DNA of 32,512 bases, from NCBI GenBank assembly GCA_013054445.1, contig JAAMPI010000551.1, positions 1-32,512 on the forward strand. The letters run 5' to 3'. This document shows positions 1-11,786 of this stretch, piece after piece. The first letter of the stretch is position 1. Each line of letters begins with the position of its first letter. The translations under genes were made by a program, and so were the position numbers. The notes beneath the pieces were generated by a model. It made no database searches and was not told where the DNA came from. It was given only the letters and a program-made list of their open reading frames with translations. The DNA comes from Cudoniella acicularis (Eukaryota > Ascomycota > Leotiomycetes > Helotiales > Helotiaceae).

Positions 1-850
1 GGGGTCGTAACAAGGGTACCTCTTTTCTCTACCTCCTTTGCTTTGTTTAACCGCCTGACCCGTTCAGATTCCTCCGCAAGATCTTGTTTGATAAAATCAC
101 GCTCTGTTGCAGCGTTTTTCTCAGCAACCCGAGCTGCCTCTAGAGCTTGTTGTTGTTTTTCCAATTTATCCTCATTGAGCTTTCGAATGGCTGCCATCTC
201 CCGCTCATATTGCTTCACGGTTTTCTCATGCTTGCTCCTAACGATGGCGATTTCGCCCCCTTTGGCATTCAGGTCCGACTTCAAGGCTTCGACTTGTTTC
301 TGAAGCTATGATATGTCAGCGAAACCTAGATGAATAATTTATGGTTATTTACCTCCTGAATCTGCTTCTGATAATTCTCATTGGCATTCTCCGCGATGAA
401 CGAAGGCTGACTGCCCTGGTGAACCACTATCAACTCATTTTGAGGGGTGTGTACTCGTGCAGGGGGCGGCTTTGGTTGGGTGAACCTGGGCGGAGGATTG
501 GCGATGTTCCGCGGTCGATCTGCCAGGCTGGTGTGGGAATTCCCAACAGTGCCATATCGCTGCTGCCGGAATTGCTCTCGCTGGGTTGCTTGTCCGGGTT
601 GGTTGCGAGGAAGACCAGAAATGATGACAGGCGTGCTTCTCGACTCGTCAATTACAATCTCGAATTCCTCATCGTCGAACTCATCTCCATAGTCTGACGA
701 AGGGGCAGCGACTGGCTTCGCAGTGCGGGCTTGTGTCTGGGCCTGGGTAAACTGGATGGCATTACTTTCTAGCAGAGCAAGGGTGTCGTCTGGTAGGTCG
801 TCGAAGTCATGGTCGGAGAAAGAGGCATCCCTATCGTTGTGCCCGTTCAT
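1..850 (-). CDS. uvsD: ATRIP/UvsD/Rad26-like DNA damage checkpoint protein, 5' part
   Basis: This is the N-terminal part of a probable ATRIP-family protein (Aspergillus UvsD, fission yeast Rad26), the partner that recruits the ATR/Mec1 kinase to RPA-coated single-stranded DNA in the nucleus. Exon 1 is 850-353 (166 codons). The 47-nt intron 352-306 has donor GTAAAT, a CTGAC branch point and acceptor ATAG. Exon 2 runs from 305 to the window edge without a stop. The first ~70 residues are acidic, with a DDLPDDTL segment. A Pro/Gln-rich linker follows, then from about residue 155 a long Lys/Glu/Ala-rich coiled coil, as expected for the ATRIP dimerisation region. The C-terminal ATR-binding part lies outside the window. 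The start is the first Met, followed at once by the acidic family-like N-terminus. Family assignment rests on remembered fungal orthologs and layout, so it is good but not certain. Confidence 0.72.
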
Positions 851-1558
851 CCTCTTGAGTCGTCATTGAGCATCGGGCATGAATTGGCATGGTTTATGGC
901 TGCAAGACTCTGACCAAAACACGACGCTGGGAGACGCGATTATTCTGCCGTCTCTCACCGCTTTCTGCACCAGATTTCGGAGAGTCGGAGCAAAATCGAG
1001 TTACCTCTAGGTATCAATTCCAGGGATTCTGTCGAGAGCTGACCGCAATCTGCTTCGTATCTTCGTACCTTCGTAAACTTCAAACACTTCTGCAATGACT
1101 TCGCACTTCCAGTCCGTATACCTGCAAATCCACCTCAATTCTGTGCGAGAAGGTTCGGTTTCGCCTTAACTGCGCTTTGCTCCGACTTGCGAGCCCCCGT
1201 CAGCGAGAGCGAGACCCTACACGCGACTTTCACAAGCTTGTCGCAGTGCCCCTTTGAAGAAATTAGCTAGGCTCCTAGATACGTCAGCGGAGGACAGCCA
1301 AGCAAATTGTTGACTTGCGCTGTACTGCGATATCCACATCCACTTCGACAGCGCATCTTCGAACTCTCTTTTCGGTGCCATTCTCTTCTTTTACGACCTG
1401 CAGAGCTTTCTGCCTTCGTCGCGCTCCTTCATGCTGGTGTACTGAGGGGCAGATTCGGATTTTGTTGAAGCTCGGCGTTCTTCTCTCGCAAACAACGAAT
1501 TCAACGGAAACAAACGGATTTTCCGAATATCCTCCTCACGGACAAGCCAGTTGTCAGG
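851..1558. promoter_or_regulatory. Divergent intergenic region between ATRIP-like gene and CDS1
   Basis: This stretch of about 700 bases separates two genes transcribed away from each other, so it must hold both promoters and 5' leaders. The part before 1559 is pyrimidine-rich, as is usual for fungal leaders. I saw no convincing coding segment, tRNA or repeat. The short open frames here have no recognisable domains. Confidence 0.5.
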
Positions 1559-3114
1559 ATGGCAAAACCGCGTCGCGGAGTCAAGTTCAACCACCGAAAT
1601 GGGCAGAGCTCGAGCTTGGATGGGCGACGGAGCAGCTTTTCAGATATCAGTGAAGCCGCATCGGAGCCTGGCTCTCCAGCAAAAGCACCAACGGGAAGTG
1701 ACATTGCCTTGGAGGTAAGACTGTCCTTAGGCATTGTGAATATCTCCAGCTAACAATTTGCGCCCAGCTCCAAGAGAAACCTCCCTCCGAATACGAAAAG
1801 AAGAAGCAGACTTTCATAACTCGCTCGATATGGACGTTTGTGATGATTGGCGCCTTCTTTGGCGCCATGTTCATGGGGCACATCTACATCATAATTATTG
1901 TCACGGCAGTTCAAATAGTGTCTTTCAAGGAAGTCATTGCCATAGCCAATGTTCCAAGTCGAGCGCGACGATTGCGATTTACGAAGGCTCTGAACTGGTA
2001 CTGGTTAGCGACAACCATGTACTTCCTTTACGGAGAGAGCGTTATTTATTACTTCAAACATATTGTGTTGGTCGACAAGGTTCTACTTCCATTTGCAACG
2101 CATCATCGATTCATTAGCTTCATGCTCTATGTCATTGGTAAGGATTCTCCATACACTGAGAATATCTAGGCTAATTATTGGCAGGATTCGTTTTCTTTGT
2201 TGCATCTTTACAAGCCGGGCATTACCGTTTCCAATTTACGCAATTCGCATGGACTCACATGGCCTTGTACCTCATCGTGGTCCAAGCACATTTCATTATG
2301 AACAACGTGTTTGAGGGAATGATCTGGTTCTTCCTGCCTGTCTCCTTGGTCATTTGCAACGATATATTTGCATATGTGGTTGGAATCACCATTGGAAGAA
2401 CGCAACTTATCAAACTATCTCCAAAAAAGACGGTCGAGGGCTTTCTCGGGGCTTGGATTTTTACCGTCATTTTTGGTGTTGGCATGACCAATGTTTTGAT
2501 GCGGTACAAGTACTTCATCTGCCCGGTAAATGTAAGGATTGATCACCCATGATCTCAAAAATATTTGCTAACCTTCGTAGGATCTCGGAGCAAACATCTG
2601 GACAGGGCTCGAATGTGTTCCAAACCCGGTCTTTCTGCCTCACGTCTATCACCTGCCAATTTGGTTCCCTTTTATTAAATCATTCCTCATGGCACCAATG
2701 CAGATTCACATTCTCATATTCGCCACATTTGCTTCACTGATTGCACCATTCGGCGGTTTCTTCGCGTCTGGTTTGAAACGCACCTTTAAAATCAAGGATT
2801 TCGGCGATTCGATTCCAGGACACGGTGGTATTACCGACCGTATGGATTGCCAGTTTATCATGGGTTTCTTTGCCTACATGTATTATCATAGCTTCATTGC
2901 ATTGTACAAAGTATCGCTTGGGGGCGTTATCGAGACAGCCATTACGGGACTCACACCTGAAGAACAGATGGAACTCGTTAAAGGCATTGGTAAGCACCTG
3001 GTTAACCAAGGTGTAATTCCTGAAGGGGTAAGCAAATTCACTCCCATCTCAAGATCCACAGTTAACAACGTTTAGGTCCTCGATTGCTTAAATATGGCAG
3101 TGAGGAGGAGATAA
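1559..3114 (+). CDS. CDS1: Phosphatidate cytidylyltransferase (CDP-diacylglycerol synthase)
   Basis: The enzyme converts phosphatidic acid and CTP to CDP-diacylglycerol, the precursor of phosphatidylinositol, phosphatidylserine and cardiolipin, at the ER membrane. Five exons join in frame: 1559-1714, 1768-2137, 2185-2531, 2581-3027 and 3076-3114, giving 452 residues, close to yeast Cds1. The four introns are 47-53 nt. The N-terminus is polar and Ser/Arg-rich, followed by many hydrophobic segments. Residues 354-380 match the CDP-alcohol synthase signature in full: S-x-L-K-R, then K-D-F, then P-G-H-G-G-I-x-D-R-x-D. The segment SPKKTVEGFLGAW is also typical. The last exon is only 13 codons including the stop. 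Retaining the final intron would give a similar-length tail ending at 3075, so the extreme C-terminus is less certain than the rest. Confidence 0.96.
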
Positions 3115-3654
3115 AAAAAGTTCTTGCTTTACGAGTGATGATTTTTCAAAAAATGCGTACTTCCCATGTATAATACCCTTATTTTTCTCAGTCTATATCT
3201 GTTGCGTTGGGGCTAGGTGGGTAAGCACAGCATGCGTTTGGACTGCCGGAGCATTGGGAGAGTGCGGCGAAATGATTTAAGACTTCAAAAGCAGCTGCAT
3301 GTTGTGTGCTGCAAAATCGTAAACTGCTCTAGATCAAAATATTTCCAAACCTCTCGTGATTGACAGGTTAGAGACACTTTGGATCAGGTTGCAGCGGCAA
3401 CGGAGTGCGATTTCTCTTTGGTTTTTATAAGGGCCCTCGATCCCAGGATCACAAGGACTGCTCCTTCACTTCCAATTTATTTGTACTCTGAAAATGACCT
3501 CCAACCGGGAGACCGCAGGGCTAGTCAACTGCTCGCGTAGCCATGACTTGTTTGGGAAGTCGCGACTTGAAGATGTCCTTCCTCTCTACTTACCGTAATA
3601 GCAAAACATCAACCCTTCCGTTTCCTTCAAACTCTCAACTCAATTTTCTTCACC
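3115..3654. other. Intergenic, CDS1 terminator side and promoter of the pepsin-like gene
   Basis: No gene is supported here. A TATA-like TATAAG lies at 3426-3431, about 225 bases before the next start codon, and a pyrimidine-rich leader precedes 3655. Both are ordinary fungal promoter features. Confidence 0.4.
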
Positions 3655-5215
3655 ATGTACGCGCACACTTTTCTGATGTTTCAATTCCTTTCATCTGCCG
3701 TACAAGTTACAGCGCTCTTGCAGCCGCTTCATTATAACATTTCACGACGCGGTGGGGCATTTCCTGCGCCGGATGTCGCAGATCTTCCCTATCTTTTGGA
3801 GCAATTACACATCATCGACACCCGTTTCGCGGCGACTACGCGTGAATTGAATGGCAATAGGGTTGTTCGAAAGCCAAGAAAAACACATGGCACGCAGTCG
3901 GGAACTGTTTTGCTCGGTGAAGTAGGTGTGGAGGGGAATTGGTTTGCCAATATTGAGATAGGAGAGCCTACGCAGCGTGTTAATATGGATTTGGACATGT
4001 TGACTGCAGACTTCTATATCTTCTCGACGAAGAGCGATAAAGGATCGTTATTTCTCGACTTCAATAGCAAGACCTATAGTAAGTGCAACAGATCAGCTAG
4101 AGGATTACTTTTTTGCTGACCAAAACTAGTCGACTCAGAATCTCCACTCTCTTTTCCCACCTGCCGTCTGCCTACCGACGTATTGCACCTCAATACGATT
4201 CGACGGCTGGTCCCAATATCATTTGCACATTGTAGACCCGCACCGCAATGGACCCGTGCACTTCTGCCCTCTGGCGCCTATCTTGGTCTTGCTCCATCTA
4301 CACATCTAAGCCAGCTCAAAACGACATCTCTAATGCCACAATTGATAGAAAGGGAAATAATCGATGTTCCCATGTGGTCCATCGTACTACTCAACTCGCA
4401 AGACGGACTCTTCAGTATGGGTGGGACTCTTATAGCATCCGTCATAGGGCCTGAGGAGGCTGAGGTCCCAATTTCTCATTCGAACGCCCATGAAGAATTG
4501 AAACGCAGCGAAAATCTGGACCAGAAAGAGGCAAAAGAGCTTCAGGAAAAGTTCAATTGGGATGGTGACTGGAAGTGGCTTAAGGTTAAGGGTTCAGATG
4601 GATGGTGGCAGATTCTATTGCAAGGCATATGGGTGGATGATGCGAAGGTACTCTACAACCAGCCAGCCATTCTGGACGTGCGTTTCCCTTTCAACTCTTT
4701 ATCGCTATCAGCTGACTTCAAAAGGTCAAAACACCCTTCATACTTGCTCCACCCATGGCAGCTCAATCATTTTACGCATCCATCTCCGGAAGCAGACGAC
4801 TTCCTCCTCCACATGATCAATTTTACGCATACCCCTGCTTGAATCCCCCACAGATACACTTCGAATTCGGTCGTTGGAATGTGGAAGTCCTCAAGGGGAA
4901 AAAAGAAAAAGGGGCGACATCTACAGGAGGCAGATTTAGTCTTGGCAGGATGGCAATTGGGAGTGGCTACTGCGTAGGTGTTGTTGTTGAGTCTAGTTTA
5001 GGTATGGAGCCGAAAGCACATAGGAATCGAGTGGATGGCGTTCTAGATCTTGGCGTTGATGGTGGGAATGGCCTTGCTGATGTGTGGGTCATTGGAGAGC
5101 CATTCTTTAGGGATGTGCAGGTAGCTTTCGACGTAAGTTTTTTCTAAGGCAGAGTATCCAGGCACTAATGTGAGCAAAGTGGAAAGAGAAGAAGGTGGGT
5201 TTGAAGCGAGTTTGA
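3655..5215 (+). CDS. Secreted pepsin-fold (A1-like) protein with altered catalytic triads
   Basis: Four exons (3655-4078, 4130-4677, 4725-5132, 5180-5215) join in frame to give 471 residues. A hydrophobic N-terminus (about residues 1-21) is a likely signal peptide. A propeptide-like region follows, and the pepsin fold begins near residue 94 (GNWFANIEIGEPTQ). Other family landmarks are LFSMGG in the first lobe and, near the end, DVWVIGEPFF and FDWKEKKVG. The two catalytic positions are unusual. Where pepsins have D-T-G-S the sequence is D114-M-L-T, and where they have D-T/S-G-T it is D324-V-K-T. Both aspartates remain but both conserved glycines are gone. It may be a pseudoprotease or binding protein; activity should not be assumed. 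The start gives a good signal peptide, and no upstream in-frame Met looked better. Confidence 0.85.
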
Positions 5216-5742
5216 GGGTTTACGGTTTATCATTTAAAAGATTTTGCGGCAATGAAGTATTCTCTCATTAGACAAGAACGGCAGATATTTCCCTCTTCAG
5301 TCAAAAGCTCTAAAGCTCTTTACACACTACATCCCTCTATCACACTCCATATTCTTGAAGCAAGATTCTCACCAATGAATCGTGAAAGTTTAACTCCAAA
5401 ATCCTCTTGTTTGAGGGATTCTGTGTTTTGTTTGAGAACAGTTATCGCGATATTGAAGGCATTCTTGTTGGTTTTGTCGTAGCAAATCTTGTGTTGCTAG
5501 AAGAGAAGGAAAAGAGACAAGTAGGGCGACTCCAGTGCCAATTTATATTCTATCAATGCAGGACTTTTAGGCCACCATTCTATATACTCTTGGTATTTTA
5601 CAAGGTATTTATCCAAATTACAGAGAAAGATGTTGGTTGGGCTGACTGTATTTATACGCTCACGTGTCAAATTCTCCTTCCCACCTGATGTCAGCTTTTC
5701 GACACGCAAGATAAGTTTCATCAGATTTTCCAAAGACAAGCT
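5216..5742. other. Gap before the F-box pseudogene; antisense mostly open frame
   Basis: No plus-strand gene is supported. On the minus strand one frame is open from about 5838 to about 5330 with a single TAG at 5499-5497. It could encode an alpha-helical, Leu/Lys-rich protein if the TAG lay inside an intron. I recognise no domain and found no convincing donor paired with the TAG acceptor. It overlaps the start of the F-box gene on the other strand. I treat it as a possible coding remnant only. Confidence 0.2.
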
Positions 5743-6787
5743 ATGGATTTCAGCCTCTGCAATAATCAAGGCACAGAGAGAGAGGAGATCAGCCTGGAGC
5801 TCTACCTTTTGATTCTCGAACAGCTTCCAAAATCCGCGCTACGCAGCTTTTCCCTTGCGTCAAAAACTTCACACCACTTCTGTATTCCGGTCCTCTACCA
5901 CTCAATTGATCTCAGCGTTCAAAACATCTAAGTCCTTCCTGATGGACTGACACGATCAAGCAACACCACAGAAATTTGGATCAGACAATATCTCTTCACC
6001 AAGCAACTCTTTCAAATACCAGAATATGCGTAATATGTTCGCTCTTTTACATGGACTGTAGGGCTGGAATACTGTTGCAATTTTCCCGAGGGGGAAATAT
6101 TTGATAGGGAGACACCGTCCTGGGACCCCGCTATGGTTCATAAATCAAGTAACAACAATCGATATAGGAACAGGGCCTAACCACACTGCATCAATCAATT
6201 CAATTGTTCAGGATCCACCATTAAACCTCTTCCCAAATGCACGGCGGATTACCCTTGGGGGGACAATGCACTATGCTTTCGCATCCACCATTCTACACGG
6301 GCCAAACAAAGCACCTCTTCACTCCCTAACTCTTGACAAAGTCCAAGAAGGCGGCCTCCTCTCCTCCGGCGACAATTGTCGTCCACTCCCATATTGCTCT
6401 AAGGGAATTATACTTCGTCGGAATTTCGTAGAAGACTGGCCGCAGGATGAGCTTCCAAAACAAGTAATGGGAGGATCCATGAGGAGACTTCTGACTCCGG
6501 AATTTCAAACGACGCGTTGCCGGAATCTCTCTTACCTCTTCCTTAGAATACGGGGATGGCAAAACCCAGATATATCAGGGTGGAGGAGCTGGAGCGATTG
6601 TTGGTATGATAATAAAGTGTATAAGGAATGGACTGCATTCATGCTTGCTGCGCGTCCTGAAACGGTGGTTTTGGCCCATGGGGAGTGTACGAAAATGACG
6701 CCTATGAATGGAGATTCTAGTGAGAACAACTATAGCGGGGCAGGGGATCGTATTTATGAGATGGATAGGGAGGAGGCCCATGAGTGA
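5743..6787 (+). pseudogene. Degenerate F-box protein gene
   Basis: The first 62 codons from 5743 encode a clear F-box-like segment (LELYLLILEQLPKSALRSFS, then a short gap to LYHSIDLS). In intact proteins this binds Skp1 in SCF ubiquitin ligases. The same frame continues through a TAA at 5929-5931, with VLPDG directly after it, and a second TAA inside EYA-stop-YVRSFTW. Both sides of each stop read as normal protein, so these look like nonsense mutations. Near 6105-6115 the homologous reading moves to the next frame, which is open from 6101 to 6787. That frame holds a conserved middle (NLFPNARRITLGG, FASTILHG) and C-terminal half (MRRLLTPEF, WTAFMLAARPET). I saw no introns that would remove all lesions. 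F-box genes of this type belong to large, fast-turnover families in these fungi, so a dead copy is unsurprising. Confidence 0.7.
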
Positions 6788-7614
6788 GTGGTATTGTGTT
6801 GCCTGTGCTTGCTGAGGGGTGGGATGGGTGAAAGAAGATCGAGTTGAGGGGGTTGGAGGAGATGAGAAGGGGGAGGGTGAGTGGTGAGAAGTTGGCTTAT
6901 AGGCTTTGAGTAAGTGGATCGGATGGTTGGGGCGAAAGGGAGGGCGCCGGGCGGGAGCGAGTGGTAGTTTGGGACGGGCAGGTTGACTTGGCCACCTCGT
7001 TAAAGTTAAAGCATCATCAAGGCTATAATTTATGAATGAAATTTTAAAATATAATCTTGGAAATTTAGAATCTTGAATGTGAAAGAAATTGAAAGTAGTT
7101 TTGAGGTAATTGGTGTTGTTGAATTTTTGTTACGGACTGTGGATTTTGGATATAAAAACATCGATACGTAAGAAGCTACAAGTCCAGTACTTGGCTTAAT
7201 TGCAGTTGTTACATTACTATCCAGTTACACTAAAATTTGTGTTAACATAACTAGACTCAACCCCTCTAACCCCTTCCACCTTCATTGTCTTACGTTTTAA
7301 TGGATGTTGCCTTTAGAAGCGTTTCAAGTCGGGTAGCGAAATTCAGATAGTTTAAGTGAAGTTTGCATTTGCTGTACAGTCTAAATAAATATTCCTATTC
7401 CAAGTACCGTACATATATTCTTCAGACATCATCGATCGTGAATGCATGCAGCTCACCAAAAAAAAAAAGCCGTGAGCAAAGCAAGCAAAGTGTGGTATCT
7501 AAGTGCGCCCGCCCATAGTGCGGTTCGGAGAACCTGCCAAACATTGGAGCAATCATAAAACCAAGACCCAAAATCTCTCCCCCTATTTGAAAAAGCTTTC
7601 ATCCAATTCATTTA
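6788..7614. other. AT-rich intergenic region
   Basis: This stretch lies between the F-box pseudogene and the convergent Crz1 gene. It starts G-rich and becomes strongly AT-rich from about 7010 to 7450, with an A-run near 7460. No open frame, tRNA or recognisable repeat was found. It presumably holds the 3' ends of both flanking genes. Confidence 0.4.
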
Positions 7615-9868
7615 TTATTGACCTCCTATGTCGCTCGAATACCCATTGTATGGATCTGCCATTTGTCCTTGGTGGTAGCCTTGTTGTGGCCCTGGACCGC
7701 TAGAGACGTACCCCCCTTCATCACCTTCATCATAGTATTCGGATCCGCTAGCATCGAAACTACTTCGACCGCTAGGGTCATCGTCGAGGCCTACATCTCC
7801 TTGTGGCATTTCTGCCCAGCTTAAGGTTGCAAGTGCAGGATACTGCGCAAGCAGTGCAGCTGGGAGTGTGTAATTGCCGCTAGCATCCATAGGGAAGCCG
7901 TTTGCATCAACAGGAATCGGCTGTTGCATGTTGTGTTGCATTCTTTGTTCTTGCCATTGCCGTTGTCGCTCTATAGCTTCCTCATCCAGTAGTGGCTTGA
8001 TACATATGCGACCTGCTTCGGATCGGAAATGGCGACCTAAGGCATCTGCACGGGCAAAGCGTCGACCACAACCCCATTGACCACCTTGCTTGAGCTCTCC
8101 CTTGCAAACAAATTTCTTCTCTCCAGAATGTAGTCCTTCGTGACGTTTCCGATCGTGTTGACGGGCAAAGGCTTTACCACAAACAGTGCATACAAACGGA
8201 CGTTCATCGGTGTGGGTTCGTAAATGAGAGCGAAGATTGTAAGCACGAGTAAAGCGTTTTGGGCAAAGGGTGCATTGGAACGTTGCAGGATGCTTCTGAA
8301 CTCGTTTCGCGTTATTGCTGTCAGAAGCAGCAGCATGATTTTCGGGATCCGCAAGATTTAGTATGTAGTCCCGATTTGGCAAGGAAGAGGTGGATTGACG
8401 TCGTAGTCTACTCGGTGAGCTAGCCCCTGATCGGTCATTTGGTGACAGTGAGCGATGATCGGGAGATCGAGCAGCGAAATCCGGAGAAACCCCAAGGGAG
8501 TTGTTGCTTGGGGTGTGGGGGCGAGACATAGTAGAAGCACTGTTATATGGATCTGAAACTGCTCGGCGGCGGGGACCACGACCTATTTATGTTAGTGAAA
8601 GAGCTAGTGATCATCTCAAGGTGTCTAAACATACCTCTATCAGGGGGTGTTAAGGCATCTTGATCAAATGATGGTTTTGGAGGTTCAAAGCTGTTTTGCC
8701 GAGACGTTGGCGCAAATTCAACATTGATCTCCGGAGGAACCATCTGCTGAGCTTGTCCCATGTCTATAGACCCATTCCCGTGTTGTATCTGAGGGAAGTC
8801 GGGGTTTGAATTACCATACATATCCTGTTGTGGTCCAAAGCCATTGTTTACTCCGAGCATGAATGGACTATGACTAGGGTTTGGTATCTGCTGAGGCCCT
8901 AATCGCGGTGAGATAGCCGGGCTATGAGCTGGAGATAAGCCTCGGTTGGGGCTAGCTGAATGCTGAATGTGATTGTCTGACAATGAGAAGGTGCCAATAC
9001 CAAGGACTTCTTGATACAAGCTATCCTGTGGAGCCTGCATTGGTGAATGGTGATGCTCTATTGACTCGAATTCTTGGTGGCCCAAATGTGGTGAGTGAGA
9101 AGCAGAATGGACAGAAACATCTGAGTACTCGGAGGGTGATCGGCGGTGAGTAGTGAATTGAGGCATCATGTTACTCCACTCCTGGTTATGTCCTTGGGGG
9201 AATGCAGCGCTTTCGGGCCCTAAAGAGGCGTTCCGGGAGTGGCTTGGGGAAGGCTGAAACGGGCCCTGATTGAAGGATGGGGATTGGTGTGCGGAGCCAG
9301 GAGAGTGCCCTTCCGGCTGGAGAAAGCTTGGTGGGGTAGGTGTGTGATTTGGAGGTGAAGACATGTTGAGCTCAGCGGGGTCAACTGAAGGATTTCCGGA
9401 TTGGGAAGCCTCATTCACGAAAAAGGACTGCTCAAACTGATCTCCTTGACCACTTGGGGTCGAGAACAGGGAAAAGTCGCCCTCGTTAAAGTTGGAGCTA
9501 AGAAGTTCTTGTGTAAAGCTACGTTGGGGTGGCTGTCCGAATGGTGACGGTTGATCCTCCTGCTTGAATTGTGTAGTGAAATCTTGGCTTGGTGCGTACA
9601 ACGGATCACGCAGACCAGACTGTGAAAAAGATTGGCTTTGCTGATTCACTAACTCGAGATTCTCGGGGTAGGAAGGGAGGCCGTTGGCGGAGGTGAAGTT
9701 ATTGCTGAGAAATTGTTGGTTGTTGTCCTGTAGCGTGGTTTCCAGTCCAAGTCCTAATCCAATTGAACCGGTATTCTCTGGAAATTGCTGCGGCGAAGGC
9801 GAGTGAGTCCGACTTATATGAGACTGTTGATGTCCCGTGGACGGAGATCTCCCACGCTGTTGATCCAT
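7615..9868 (-). CDS. CRZ1: Crz1/CrzA-type C2H2 zinc-finger transcription factor
   Basis: This is the calcineurin-responsive factor that is dephosphorylated in response to Ca2+ and moves to the nucleus to activate stress and cell-wall genes. Two exons, 9868-8635 and 8582-7615, flank a 52-nt intron (donor GTATGT) and give 733 residues. The first ~500 residues are low-complexity Gln/Ser/Pro with many SP and SxxS sites, as expected for a phospho-regulated region. Three zinc fingers follow: C515-H535, C543-H563, and a longer third finger whose first cysteines are 571 and 583, ending H596...C605. This 2+1 arrangement, with an insert in finger 3, is typical of fungal Crz1. A PEINVE segment at 379-384 resembles the PxIxIT calcineurin-docking motif; that is inference. 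The C-terminus is acidic and Gly/Tyr-rich. The start is the first Met of the open frame. Confidence 0.92.
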
Positions 9869-11739
9869 GTCGACGTTGTTGCTGTTCTTAGAACTCGGTC
9901 AGGTTGTTTTCTTTGAACCGGCGATCAGCCTCACGGGCACGGTGGCTGAGCCTTGAGGCTATGCGAAACGAGGGGGCAGGCGAACCCAACGATCAATGAC
10001 AACTGGAAGTCCTTGCAATGGTTTTGCCTCGACCAATATGGGCAAATAAGGTGCAGCTTATCGATGTGCAGCGTGACAACAGGCTTCGAAGCTCTGCTTG
10101 ACGTGCCGGACGTCGGGTTGCAATAGGTTGCCCTGGTCTTTGGGGAACGAGGGCTGCGCCGGCTGTCGCAACAATCCCCGCGCTTTGAAGCAGCACACGA
10201 TCTGTTATCGCAGTTATCGATTCCTCCAAACTCTATGTCCTACGTTATGATGGTGGGTTTGTTGCGTAGTTGGGTCGCGAGAGGGTAAGCGCCGAGCCAG
10301 AATGTTGGTCGAGGGGCACTGCAAATGAGGCTTTCGTGATCTGATCGCGCAGGTACGGTCAAATTGGGCAATTCTGGAATGTCGGCTCGACTCTGAGACT
10401 GTCAGCAGAAGTTCCACGTTGGTCAAGCACTTCTCCCAGATCTCTTAAACGGTCGAGCTGCTGGATGTTGTCGCATCGGCCGGAGCGCCAGAATGGCTGG
10501 GCTCGGAGCGGGAGGGAGTTTGTCGCAGCGATGCGCTTACCTGTGTGCTTCACGTCCGTCACTTTGGTCTCAGGGTAGGTCTTTGAACGAGGAAATGCGA
10601 CAGAGGCGGAGGCAGACGAAGGCAGGCTGGAGAGGGCGCTTTGGAGCCAGTAGCTTGGAAGTAGATGCCGTGTCTGTTTACCTGGACGGCGCGGCGATGG
10701 AATGCGTGGTGATTGCTGTGGAGTTATGGAAAGGTCTCTGTTCGGAGGTTCTCAAATGAGTCGGTGCGGGTGCGGCAGCCTCAGGACCTGGGAGCTTCAG
10801 CATGCGCTAAACATAACCGCCCGCGCGACCCCTGAGACCTGAGAACCCGATATCAACGAGATGGCATCGCGAAGCTTTCTCCACCATGCGGCCTCCAATG
10901 TCGACCGCCCCCCCCGACACTCTTGTTCAGTCAAGCTATTGAACCGATCGCTGCAACTGCTACAATGCAACGCTGCAACGCAATTGCTTGCATTCCGTGG
11001 TTCTATTTGAACACTTTGCAGGGCCAAAAGCGACCCCATCTGCAGGAACTCGCAAGCTAGTACAGCACACTTTAGAGGCGCAGTCCACGTAGACAGTGAA
11101 CACTTTGACGTCAAGTCTTCAGCTTCCGAGTTATTTTGCCGTCAACTAGTCGCAACACCCAGTCAGGCCCACTGTCAATTATACTAGTCTACCTAGGGAC
11201 TCCTCTGTCTATTTAAAGGTCGGTACTGGCTCTTCTCGGAGTCAAACGGCGAAGTACTGAACAAGAATACGTAGCTTTCGTCCCTGAGGATTTACATAAC
11301 TTTTGTAAATTGCTATCATTGAAAAACCATTCATCGCTGGTGTTTGGACAAGCATCATGCTCTGTACTTCGTAAAATTACAGGACTATGAGATCCGGGAA
11401 CCACTAATTTTGAGACTCTCGGGTTCCAACACGAATGAGACGAATGAAGAGCTCTCTCGTGTAGCGACTCACCAGGGTTACCTGCAGGAAAATTCTTGAC
11501 TTGTGAGTTGTCCATGTGTATTTTCGACTAGACAAGAGGCAAGGCCATCACATCAACAGTATATTAGCTCGTCGATGCAGAAAAAAACTGTACACTGTCG
11601 AGCATCTCGTGGAGGTTTACTAATCAAGCCACTGAATTATTCACAGATAGAGAGATACTTAGAAAATTAATATCCCTCTTAGTCTTTTATTTGTATTCTA
11701 GGGACAGGTTTCCATATGATCTCTTACTGTTCAAAGAAG

Positions 11740-11786
11740 GCTCACAGTTTATGAGTAACTCTCTTGGTGTGCTAGCCTTTTTTGCA
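11740..11786 (+). repeat. Copy 1 of a diverged 47-base inverted pair
   Basis: The first 18 bases (GCTCACAGTTTATGAGTA) recur exactly on the opposite strand at 12335-12352. After a diverged middle, the last 11 bases (CCTTTTTTGCA) match as well. The same peptide frame (LTVYE...LFC) is readable in both copies but is interrupted here by TAA, suggesting a decayed fragment of a dispersed gene or element. Confidence 0.5.

Noticed and set aside
5929..6110. Introns that would rescue the F-box gene
   Set aside because: No donor-acceptor pair removes both stops and the frameshift without also deleting sequence that reads as conserved protein.
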